Part shown: in pieces, positions 1 to 5,051 of the stretch
How positions within the stretch are numbered: position 1 is the first letter of the stretch
Layout: every line of letters starts with the position of its first letter
Assembly: GCA_022843345.1 (NCBI GenBank)
Contig: JALHNW010000189.1
Coordinates: 1 to 5,051, forward strand
DNA length: 5,051 nt
Source: Rubritepida sp.
GTDB lineage: Bacteria > Pseudomonadota > Alphaproteobacteria > Acetobacterales > Acetobacteraceae
Direction: 5' to 3'
The notes under the pieces: generated by a model
Told to the model about the DNA's origin: nothing
What the model saw: only the letters and a program-made list of their open reading frames with translations
Database searches by the model: none
Translations under genes and position numbers: made by a program

Positions 1-420
1 GACATGGGCCGCGCCGTCCACCCCGCGCGCCAGGCCGGAGATCACGGCGACGTCCTTCAGGGCCAGCGTCTCCGCCAGCTCCTCGGCGAAGCGGCAGCCA
101 TGGGCGGAGGCGTTGCGCGCCCCCACCAGCGCCACGCCGCGCTGCGCCAGCACCTCCGCGCGCCCCTCGACGGCCAGCACCAGGGGCGCGTCGTCCAGCA
201 GCGCCAGCAATGGCGGCCAGTCCGGATCGCCGGGGAAGAGCAGCCGGGCGCCGCGCTTGTCCAGCGCCTCCATCTCGCGGCGCGCCGCGTCGCGTGGGAA
301 GGCGCGCGCCCCCAGCGCCTCCAGCGCCGCCTCCGCGCCGCCGTGGCGTGCCAGAAGGCGGCGGTGCAGCACGCTGCCCACGCCATCGGTGCGCGCCAGG
401 CGCAGCCGGGCGAGAGTCAC
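1..420 (-). CDS. dprA: DNA-processing protein DprA, N-terminal 140 residues (partial)
   Basis: DprA (Smf) binds incoming single-stranded DNA in the cytoplasm and loads RecA during natural transformation; many non-competent bacteria also keep it. The visible part has a helical N-terminal region (residues about 1-55, including RLARTDGVGSV). It is followed by the start of the Rossmann-like domain: LFPGDPDWPPLL at 61-72, VALVGARNAS at 96-105 (family form VGSRxxSxYG) and VISGLARGVDGAAH at 126-139 (family form SGLAxGID). The frame stays open to base 1, so the C-terminal part lies outside the window. No ATG is available near the N-terminus. The GTG at 418-420 fits the family start and overlaps the plsY stop as GTGA, which implies translational coupling. 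The codons upstream of it (inside plsY) are open but do not resemble DprA. The identification is firm; the exact start is less so. Confidence 0.93.
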   Translation of the reverse strand, partial: MTLARLRLARTDGVGSVLHRRLLARHGGAEAALEALGARAFPRDAARREMEALDKRGARLLFPGDPDWPPLLALLDDAPLVLAVEGRAEVLAQRGVALVGARNASAHGCRFAEELAETLALKDVAVISGLARGVDGAAHV

Positions 421-1010
421 TTGCGGCCGATCCGCGGCTCCGTCCCGTCCAGCAGCCGCTTGATGTTCGCCTCGTGCCGCCCGATCACGTAGGCGCCCGC
501 CACGGTGACGGCGGTGGCCGAGACCGCGTCGGTGAACCAGAAGGCCGATGCCGCGCCCGCCACCATCGCCGCCATCGCCCCCACCGAGGAGATGCGCGAC
601 AGCGCCGCCCCCGCCAGCCAAGCCAGCGCCGCCACGACGAAGACCGGCCAGGACAGCCCCAGCATCACCCCCAGCGCCGTCGCCACCCCCTTGCCGCCCT
701 GGCCCTGGAGCCATGGCGGGTGGCAATGCCCCAGCACCGCCGCCAGCGCGGCGAAGGGCGCCCAGTTCCAGCCCAGCAGCGTGCCCACCAGCCAAACCGC
801 CAGCGTGCCCTTCAGGGCGTCCAGCAGCAGCGTGGCCGCCGCCAAGCCCTTGTGCCCCGTCCGCAGCACGTTGGTCGCGCCGATGTTGCCCGAGCCGATG
901 GCGCGGATGTCGCCCAGCCCGGCCCACTTGGTCAGCAGCAGCCCGAAGGGGATGGAGCCCAGGAAGGCCGCGATGAGCGTGGCGAAGCCACCGGCGAAGA
1001 TGTCGTTCAT
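417..1010 (-). CDS. plsY: Glycerol-3-phosphate acyltransferase PlsY (acyl-phosphate dependent)
   Basis: PlsY is an inner-membrane enzyme that moves an acyl group from acyl-phosphate (made by PlsX) to sn-glycerol-3-phosphate, giving lysophosphatidic acid, the first step of phospholipid synthesis. The 197-residue product has the normal family length. All family motifs are visible: GSIPFGLLLTK (18-28), GSGNIGATNVLRTG (39-52), DALKG (64-68), GHCHPPWLQGQGGKGVAT (94-111), SRISSVGA (138-145) and the C-terminal IKRLLDGTEPRIG (183-195). Hydrophobic segments at roughly 4-26, 56-80, 84-96, 110-135 and 142-177 fit a multi-pass membrane protein. The ATG at 1008-1010 overlaps the stop of the upstream dihydroorotase-like gene (ATGA), with a purine-rich AGGGAAGG about 11 nt upstream. 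The stop overlaps the GTG of dprA. Nothing suggests loss of function. Confidence 0.97.
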   Translation of the reverse strand: MNDIFAGGFATLIAAFLGSIPFGLLLTKWAGLGDIRAIGSGNIGATNVLRTGHKGLAAATLLLDALKGTLAVWLVGTLLGWNWAPFAALAAVLGHCHPPWLQGQGGKGVATALGVMLGLSWPVFVVAALAWLAGAALSRISSVGAMAAMVAGAASAFWFTDAVSATAVTVAGAYVIGRHEANIKRLLDGTEPRIGRK

Positions 1011-2275
1011 CCGAACACGCGCCTTCCCTGCTTCCAGGTGCCGATCACCCGGCCTTCCAGCGCCCTGCCGTCCCAGGGCGTGTTCTGCGCCTTGCCCGGC
1101 ATCCGGCCCGCCCGCACCTGCCAGGCGCGGTCCGGCTGGAACAGGCACAGGTCGGCCGGCGCGCCGACGCGCAGCGTGCCGGCCTCGATGCCCAGCAGCG
1201 CCGCCGGGCGGCTGGTCAGCAGCGCCACCGCCTGCATCAGCGGCAGGTCGCCCGCCTGCACGCGCGCCAGCGTCACGGCCAGCAGCGTGGCCAGGCCGGT
1301 GCCGCCGGCCAGGGCCTGGGCGAAGGGCAGGCGCTTGTCGTCGGCGTCCTGCGGCGCGTGGTCGGAGGCCACCGCATCCACCGTGCCATCCGCCAGCGCC
1401 GCCACGACGGCCAGCCGGTCGGCATCCGCCCGCAGCGGCGGGGAGAGCTTGGCATATGTGCGGAAGCCGCCGATCGCCGTCTCGTTCAGGTCGAAATAGG
1501 GGGGCGCGGTGTCGCAGGTCACGCGCAGCCCTTCCTCCTTCGCGCGGCGGATCAGCGCCAGCGCGGCACCCGTGCTGACATGGGCGAAATGCACCTGCCC
1601 ACCGGTGAGCCGGGCGAGCGCGATGTCGCGGGCCACCTGGATCGCCTCGGCGGCCGCCGGCACGCCGGGCAGGCCGAGGCGCGTCGCCAGCTCGCCCTCC
1701 GTCGCCACGCCGGTGGACAGCGACGGCTCCTCCGGATGCTGCACCACCATCATGCCGAAGGCCCGCGCGTAGGACAGCGCCAGCCGCATGGTGCGCGCCG
1801 AGGCGATGGCCCGGTTGCCGTCGGAGAAGGCGACCGCACCGGCTTCGCGCAGCAGCCCCAGCTCCACCAGCTCCAGCCCGGCGCAGCCCTTGGTGGCGGC
1901 GGCGACGGGCAGCAGCGTGACGGAGCGCGTGGCCTCGCCCCGCCGCGCCAGCCATTCCACCAGCGCCGGGTCGTCCAAGGCGGGGTCGGTGTCGGGCGGC
2001 ACGCAGATCGTCGTCACACCCCCTGCGGCGGCGGCCTGGGCGGCGGAGGCGATGGTCTCGCGGTGCTCGGCGCCCGGCTCGCCGACGCGCGCGCGCAAAT
2101 CCACCAGCCCCGGGCACAGCACGGCGCCGCCGGCATCCAGCTCGTCGGCGCCCTCCATCGCCGCATCGGCCCCGATGGCCGCGATGCGCCCGCCCTGCAC
2201 CGCCAGCGCCCCGGGCGCGTCCAGCCCCGAGGCCGGGCAGAGCAGGCGGGCATTGGTGATCCGCAGCGGCCGCAT
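1007..2275 (-). CDS. pyrX: Dihydroorotase-like protein (PyrC-prime/PyrX type), probably non-catalytic partner of PyrB
   Basis: A 422-residue amidohydrolase-fold protein of the class I dihydroorotase family. True members hydrolyse carbamoyl-aspartate/dihydroorotate in pyrimidine synthesis and bind metal with a DxHxH motif. Here the motif reads DLRARVGEPG (59-68): both His are Arg (61, 63), and the substrate-binding Arg that normally follows is Gly65. The usual PNT substrate loop is PDT (94-96), and the FSDDG segment is FSDGN (150-154). Other ligand positions remain: His180 (QHPEE), His232 (AHVST) and Asp305 (SDHAPQ, normally DHAPH). The C-terminal amidohydrolase return (RVGAPADLCLF, 369-379) is intact, so the fold is probably preserved. 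In Pseudomonas an inactive PyrC-prime encoded beside pyrB is needed to assemble aspartate transcarbamoylase; by analogy this is the likely role. A catalytic pyrC would then lie elsewhere. The start at ATG 2273-2275 shares one base with the preceding stop (TGATG), with GGAG 11 nt upstream. The frame is open further upstream, but that part overlaps the acetyltransferase gene and does not resemble the family. Confidence 0.9.
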   Translation of the reverse strand: MRPLRITNARLLCPASGLDAPGALAVQGGRIAAIGADAAMEGADELDAGGAVLCPGLVDLRARVGEPGAEHRETIASAAQAAAAGGVTTICVPPDTDPALDDPALVEWLARRGEATRSVTLLPVAAATKGCAGLELVELGLLREAGAVAFSDGNRAIASARTMRLALSYARAFGMMVVQHPEEPSLSTGVATEGELATRLGLPGVPAAAEAIQVARDIALARLTGGQVHFAHVSTGAALALIRRAKEEGLRVTCDTAPPYFDLNETAIGGFRTYAKLSPPLRADADRLAVVAALADGTVDAVASDHAPQDADDKRLPFAQALAGGTGLATLLAVTLARVQAGDLPLMQAVALLTSRPAALLGIEAGTLRVGAPADLCLFQPDRAWQVRAGRMPGKAQNTPWDGRALEGRVIGTWKQGRRVFG

Positions 2276-2703
2276 CAGACGGGTTTCTCCATGAAGACGC
2301 GGCGCATCGGCGGCTCGCCCGCCCGATGCGTCTCGCGGAAGCCGAGGCGCGCGTAGAGCGCGACGTTCGGCGCCATCCGCTCGTTGGTGTAGAGCCACAG
2401 CACGCGGTGCCCGCGCCGCCGCGCCTCGTCCTCCGCGAAGGCGATCAACGCGCGGCCCAGCCCCTGGCCGCGCGCCTCGGGCACCACGGCCACGTTGTCC
2501 AGCAGCAGGCCCGGCGCCTCGTCGCGCAGCACGATGGCAGCGGCATCGCCGTGGAACCAGGCCTCGCCGGCCGTGCATTGCGCGTCGTGGTCCTCGTCCA
2601 TCGGCGCCGGGCGCGCGCCGACCAGCGGCACCCAATGGGCGTAGGCGGCGCGGGTGATGGCGCGCAGCAAGGGGCCGTCGGCGGCGGTGCCGGGGCGGAT
2701 CAT
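2275..2703 (-). CDS. GNAT-family N-acetyltransferase, substrate unknown
   Basis: A 142-residue cytoplasmic protein of the GCN5-related N-acetyltransferase fold, which transfers acetyl from acetyl-CoA to an amine. The N-terminus ([15 protein letters not shown], 2-16) is the typical first strand and helix. Motif A is [16 protein letters not shown] (69-84), with the RGQGLG pyrophosphate-binding loop at 78-83. A motif B-like end follows: [19 protein letters not shown] at 104-122, where Asn113 and Tyr117 sit at positions common in the family. The length equals a single GNAT domain with no extra parts. The substrate (protein N-terminus, amino acid, antibiotic or polyamine) cannot be read from the sequence. 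The gene is wedged between pyrB (ATGA overlap) and the dihydroorotase-like gene (TGATG overlap), two genes that usually adjoin, so it must be expressed with them. No clear Shine-Dalgarno site precedes its ATG, which suggests coupled translation. Confidence 0.92.
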   Translation of the reverse strand: MIRPGTAADGPLLRAITRAAYAHWVPLVGARPAPMDEDHDAQCTAGEAWFHGDAAAIVLRDEAPGLLLDNVAVVPEARGQGLGRALIAFAEDEARRRGHRVLWLYTNERMAPNVALYARLGFRETHRAGEPPMRRVFMEKPV

Positions 2704-3653
2704 GCGTTGCGCCGCAGCCGGCGGGACAGCACGTCCAGCACCGCCATCCGCACGGCCACGCCCATCTCCACCTGCTCGCCGATCACGCTGCGTGCCGGGT
2801 CGTCGGCCACCGCGCTGTCGATCTCCACGCCGCGGTTCATCGGGCCGGGGTGCATGACGATGGCGTCGGGCTTCGCCACTTCCAGCTTCGCCGCGTCCAG
2901 CCCGAAGAAGCGGAAGTATTCGCGGCTCGACGGCACCAGGCCGCACGTCATCCGCTCCTTCTGAAGGCGCAGCATCATCACGACATCGGCATCGGCGAGG
3001 CCCGCGCGCATGTCGTGGAACACCTGCACGCCCAGCCGCGCGCATTCCGCCGGGATCAGCGTCGGCGGCCCCACCACGCGCAGCCTGGCGCCCATGGCGG
3101 AGAGCAGGTGGATGTTGGAGCGCGCCACCCGCGAATGCAGAACGTCGCCGCAGATCGCCACCACCAGGTCGGACAGGGCGCCCTTGTGGCGGCGGATGGT
3201 CAGCGCATCCAGCAGCGCCTGGGTCGGGTGCTCATGCGTGCCGTCGCCCGCGTTGATCACCGCCGCGTCCACCTTCTGCGCCAGCAGCGAGGGCGCGCCG
3301 GACTGGGGGTGCCGCACCACCAGCAGGTCCGTCTTCATGGCGTTGAGCGTGGCCGCCGTGTCCAGCAGCGTCTCGCCCTTGTTCACGCTGGAGGTGCTGA
3401 CGGACATGTTCACGATGTCCGCCCCCAGCCGCTTGCCCGCGAGCTCGAAGGAAGTGCGGGTGCGGGTGCTGTCCTCGAAGAACAGGTTGATGAGGGTGCG
3501 GCCCTTCAGCAGGTCGCGCTGCGTCTTGCCCTGGCGGTTCAGCAGCGCGTAGCTCTCGGCCAGGTCCAGCAGGGCGTTGATGTGCGGCGGCTCCAGCCCC
3601 TCGATTCCCAGCAGGTGGCCGGTGGGCAGGATGGGAAAGGAGAAGCCGCTCAT
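2700..3653 (-). CDS. pyrB: Aspartate carbamoyltransferase catalytic subunit
   Basis: PyrB joins carbamoyl phosphate and aspartate to give N-carbamoyl-aspartate, the committed step of pyrimidine synthesis in the cytoplasm. The 317-residue product carries the full active site: [13 protein letters not shown] (58-70, carbamoyl-phosphate loop), [10 protein letters not shown] (86-95, with the mobile-loop Lys92), VVRHPQSGA (112-120), HPTQALLD (142-149), LRLQKERM (228-235) and [11 protein letters not shown] (268-278). Details such as VSTSS-x-x-KGET and MLRLQ-x-ERM match the Pseudomonas-type enzymes that pair with a dihydroorotase-like protein, and such a gene follows two positions downstream. No pyrI (regulatory chain) is present in the window. 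Compared from memory with the Pseudomonas protein, the N-terminal extension is short. The start at ATG 3651-3653 has no strong ribosome site. The gene lies 42 bp after the secreted-protein gene, and its stop overlaps the acetyltransferase start. Confidence 0.98.
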   Translation of the reverse strand: MSGFSFPILPTGHLLGIEGLEPPHINALLDLAESYALLNRQGKTQRDLLKGRTLINLFFEDSTRTRTSFELAGKRLGADIVNMSVSTSSVNKGETLLDTAATLNAMKTDLLVVRHPQSGAPSLLAQKVDAAVINAGDGTHEHPTQALLDALTIRRHKGALSDLVVAICGDVLHSRVARSNIHLLSAMGARLRVVGPPTLIPAECARLGVQVFHDMRAGLADADVVMMLRLQKERMTCGLVPSSREYFRFFGLDAAKLEVAKPDAIVMHPGPMNRGVEIDSAVADDPARSVIGEQVEMGVAVRMAVLDVLSRRLRRNA

Positions 3654-3695
3654 GGCCCGCGCTTGTAGCCGCCCGCGCCCGCGCCGGCCAGCGCC

Positions 3696-4052
3696 CTACA
3701 TCCGGCAGGACAGGGTGAGCGCGGCGCGCAGCGCGGCCTGCGGCACCGGCGCGGCGACGGCGCTGGTGCCCAGCGGCAGGTGGCTTTCCCGGCCCGGCCC
3801 GACGATGAAGGGGCCGAAGGGCGTCGCCCCCTCCACCCCGGCCACCGGGCTGCGCTGCGCCGTGTAGCCCCAGGGCCGCGAACCCTGGTTCGCGATGACG
3901 GCGACGTGCTGGAGCCGCTGCCCGGACGGATCGGCCCGCGTCTCGAAGCGCTGGAGCACGAGGTCCTGGCCGCAGATCCCCTGCGCCGCCACGGGCGCGG
4001 CGGCGAGGGTGAGGGCCCACAGGGCGGAGAGGGCGGCGGCGGCGAGGCGCAT
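3696..4052 (-). CDS. Small secreted or periplasmic protein of unknown function
   Basis: I do not recognise this 118-residue protein. It begins with a clear Sec-type signal peptide: MRLA, a hydrophobic Ala/Leu stretch to about residue 19, and a VAA site at 21-23 that predicts cleavage before Gln24. The mature part (about 95 residues) has exactly two cysteines, Cys27 near its N-terminus and Cys116 two residues from the end, placed so that a disulfide could tie the termini together. The middle alternates hydrophobic and polar residues with Gly/Pro turns (HVAVIANQGSRPWGYTAQ at 49-66, FGPFIVGPGRES at 79-90), suggesting a small beta-sandwich. No lipobox and no later membrane segment are seen. The gene is supported by the signal peptide, GGAG six bases before the ATG, and its fit between ruvX and pyrB on the same strand. 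Function is not assigned. Confidence 0.82.
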   Translation of the reverse strand: MRLAAAALSALWALTLAAAPVAAQGICGQDLVLQRFETRADPSGQRLQHVAVIANQGSRPWGYTAQRSPVAGVEGATPFGPFIVGPGRESHLPLGTSAVAAPVPQAALRAALTLSCRM

Positions 4053-4058
4053 GGATGG

Positions 4059-4062
4059 CTCC
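4059..4062 (-). promoter_or_regulatory. Shine-Dalgarno site of the secreted-protein gene
   Basis: GGAG on the minus strand, six bases before the ATG at 4050-4052. It is the best-placed ribosome site among the minus-strand genes here and supports that start codon. The genes downstream mostly rely on overlapping stop and start codons instead. Confidence 0.6.
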
Positions 4063-4087
4063 GGTCGGCGGGTTGCGGCTCCCCCCG

Positions 4088-4115
4088 GTTAGCGTGGCGC
4101 GGCGCGGCCTGCCAA
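4088..4115 (-). promoter_or_regulatory. Possible promoter ahead of the secreted protein and pyrB
   Basis: The 76-bp gap between ruvX and the secreted-protein gene holds TTGGCA (4115-4110, five of six bases of the sigma-70 -35 consensus). GCTAAC (4093-4088, three of six for -10) follows at 16-bp spacing. Transcription would begin near 4081, about 30 nt before the ATG. The -10 match is weak, so this is a candidate only. The gap shows no operator or riboswitch that I can recognise. Confidence 0.2.
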
Positions 4116-4128
4116 TCGGCGGCGGCGA

Positions 4129-4596
4129 TCAGCGGGATCGGCTGGCGTCCAGCGCGCCTTGCAGCATCCAGGCCGCGGCCGCCGAATCCACCGCCGCCGC
4201 GCGCTTCTTCCGCGAAAGGTCCGCCTCCTGGATCATCGCCCGGTTGACGGCGGCGGAGGACAGCCGCTCGTCCCACAGCGCCGCGGGCAGGCCGCAGCGC
4301 TCCGACAGGTCCCTGGCCCAGTCGCTCGCCGCCTGCGCCGCCGGGCCGCGCGTGCCGTCCATGGACAGCGGCAGCCCCACCACCAGCCCGCCCACGCCAT
4401 TGGCCGCCAGGAAGGGGGCGAGGGCCGCCGCCACCTTGCCCAGCTTGTCCCGCTTCACGGATGGCGCGGGGGTGGCGAGCATCAGCCCCACGTCGGAAAG
4501 CGCGATGCCGATGGTCCGGCTGCCGAGGTCCAGCCCCAGCAGCCGCTGGCCGGGCGTGAGGCTTGCGCGGAGTTCCGCCATGGATAGAAGTGGCAT
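4129..4596 (-). CDS. ruvX: YqgF/RuvX RNase H-fold nuclease, putative pre-16S rRNA nuclease / Holliday junction resolvase-like
   Basis: A 155-residue cytoplasmic protein of the YqgF family. In Escherichia coli the homologue matures the 5' end of 16S rRNA; the family was earlier proposed as a Holliday junction resolvase. The RNase H-like core is complete: GLDLGSRTIGIALSD (21-35, with catalytic Asp23), VVGLPLSMDGTRG (72-84), LWDERLSSAAV (107-117, with acidic Asp109/Glu110) and VDSAAAAWMLQ (136-146, with Asp137). The middle motif differs slightly from the common GLPLNMDG-x-EG form (Ser and Arg in place of Asn and Glu), outside the acidic triad. Length is close to the family norm. The first ATG (4594-4596) is used here; a second ATG five codons later (4579-4581) is equally possible, since neither has a clear ribosome site. 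The gene starts head to head with gatC and is followed on its strand by the secreted-protein gene after 76 bp. Confidence 0.95.
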   Translation of the reverse strand: MPLLSMAELRASLTPGQRLLGLDLGSRTIGIALSDVGLMLATPAPSVKRDKLGKVAAALAPFLAANGVGGLVVGLPLSMDGTRGPAAQAASDWARDLSERCGLPAALWDERLSSAAVNRAMIQEADLSRKKRAAAVDSAAAAWMLQGALDASRSR

Positions 4597-4635
4597 GACG
4601 GCCTGATGGCCCCCCTTGATCGGAATTGCAAACCC

Positions 4636-4929
4636 ATGTCGCTCGACGCCGAGACGGTGCGGCGCGTGGCCCGGCTGGCCCGGCTGCGCGTGGACGAAAC
4701 GGAGATCCCCCGCCTCACCGGGGAGATGAACGGCATCCTGGGCTGGGTGGAGCAGCTCCAGTCCGTGGACACCGCGGGGGTGGAGCCGCTGGCCGGCGGC
4801 AACCCCGGCGGGGCCAGCCTGCCCTGGCGCGAGGACCGCGTGACCGATGGCGGCCAGGCCGAGGCCGTGCTGGCCAATGCCCCCGACCGCCAGGGCGACT
4901 GGTACGGCGTGCCGAAGGTGGTGGAATGA
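4636..4929 (+). CDS. gatC: Aspartyl/glutamyl-tRNA amidotransferase subunit C
   Basis: GatC is the small subunit that holds GatA and GatB together in the GatCAB complex, which converts misacylated Glu-tRNA(Gln) and/or Asp-tRNA(Asn) to the correct amide forms. The 97-residue product matches the family from end to end: MSLDAETVRRVARLARL (1-17), EMNGILGWVEQL (30-41), VDTAGVEPL (44-52), WREDRVTDGG (64-73) and the closing NAP...GVPKVVE (81-97). The start chosen is ATG 4636-4638, which gives the normal N-terminus. An in-frame ATG at 4606 would add ten residues that do not look like GatC and would bring the gene to within 9 bp of the ruvX start. The ribosome site before 4636 is weak. The stop overlaps the gatA start (ATGA). 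Confidence 0.97.
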   Translation: MSLDAETVRRVARLARLRVDETEIPRLTGEMNGILGWVEQLQSVDTAGVEPLAGGNPGGASLPWREDRVTDGGQAEAVLANAPDRQGDWYGVPKVVE

Positions 4930-5051
4930 CCCTGACCGACCTCACGATCGCCGGCGCCCGCCGCGCGCTGCTGGCCGGCGACACCACGCCGCTGGCGCTG
5001 GCCGAGGCGCATCTCGCCGCGATCGAGCGCGTGAACCCGCGCCTGAACGCC
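4926..5051 (+). CDS. gatA: Aspartyl/glutamyl-tRNA amidotransferase subunit A, first 42 residues (partial)
   Basis: GatA is the amidase subunit of GatCAB; it releases ammonia from glutamine for transfer to the misacylated tRNA. Only the N-terminal helical part is in the window: LTDLTIAGARRALLAGD (3-19), then ALAEAHLAAIERVNPRLNA (24-42), the standard GatA opening. The catalytic Lys-Ser-Ser amidase signature lies beyond the edge. The ATG at 4926-4928 overlaps the gatC stop (ATGA), and AAGG at 4915-4918 provides a ribosome site at seven bases. The frame is open to the last base. Confidence 0.95.
   Translation, partial: MTLTDLTIAGARRALLAGDTTPLALAEAHLAAIERVNPRLNA

Noticed and set aside
210..1499. 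Long plus-strand open frame (429 codons) opposite plsY and the dihydroorotase-like gene
   Set aside because: It is Arg/Pro/Ala-rich with no recognisable domain and lies wholly opposite two well-identified genes. Such frames are expected by chance at this GC content.
1358..2356. Plus-strand open frame (332 codons) opposite the dihydroorotase-like gene
   Set aside because: His/Arg/Gly/Gln-rich composition is typical of an antisense shadow, and it runs across two real genes on the other strand.
2850..3668. Plus-strand open frame (272 codons) opposite pyrB
   Set aside because: It mirrors pyrB almost exactly and has a shadow composition, no motif and no ribosome site.
3654..3695. GC-rich repeats before pyrB as a terminator or attenuator
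   Set aside because: Only a 4-bp stem can be drawn by eye and no T-run follows; the region is simply GC-rich.
3232..4020. Minus-strand frame (262 codons) spanning the secreted-protein gene and the start of pyrB
   Set aside because: It is out of frame with both genes. Its sequence is the frame-shifted reading of PyrB and the secreted protein.
4606..4635. Ten-codon N-terminal extension of gatC from the ATG at 4606
   Set aside because: The extra residues do not resemble GatC, while the ATG at 4636 gives the standard family N-terminus.
4597..4635. TTGATC and TTGCAA-like hexamers in the ruvX/gatC gap as promoter boxes
   Set aside because: The partner -10 would fall on or beyond the start codon or matches poorly, so no promoter can be supported.

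Overview
The window is high-GC (roughly 70% by eye), densely packed bacterial chromosome. Gene content and protein style point to an alphaproteobacterium, most likely Rhodospirillales/Acetobacteraceae (Roseomonas-like). This rests on the PyrB/dihydroorotase-like pair, the plsY-dprA junction, a ruvX next to gatCA, and GC-driven Ala/Arg/Gly-rich proteins. The assignment is an inference from gene order and composition, not from a search.

Layout: positions 1-4596 hold seven genes, all on the minus strand. In transcription order (right to left) they are ruvX, a small secreted protein of unknown function, pyrB, a GNAT acetyltransferase, a dihydroorotase-like gene (pyrC-prime/pyrX type), plsY, and the 5' part of dprA, which leaves the window at base 1. 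From 4636 rightwards, gatC and the first 42 codons of gatA run on the plus strand. The two directions meet head to head over a 39-bp gap. There are no non-coding stretches above 300 bases; the longest gap is 76 bp. No RNA gene, insertion sequence, CRISPR array or integrated element is visible.

How the genes work together: pyrB to dprA is one chain in which each start codon overlaps the previous stop (ATGA, TGATG, ATGA, GTGA), so co-transcription and translational coupling are very likely. PyrB carries out the committed step of pyrimidine synthesis. Its operon partner looks like a dihydroorotase but has lost the His-x-His metal motif and a substrate-binding Arg. It is therefore better read as a structural partner of aspartate transcarbamoylase than as an enzyme. 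PlsY (phospholipid synthesis) and DprA (protection of incoming single-stranded DNA) follow. GatC/GatA belong to the tRNA-dependent amidotransferase.

Most of the window is ordinary housekeeping DNA. The points worth a second look are the degenerate dihydroorotase, the GNAT gene wedged between pyrB and its partner, and the unknown secreted protein ahead of pyrB. I saw no convincing undescribed system.
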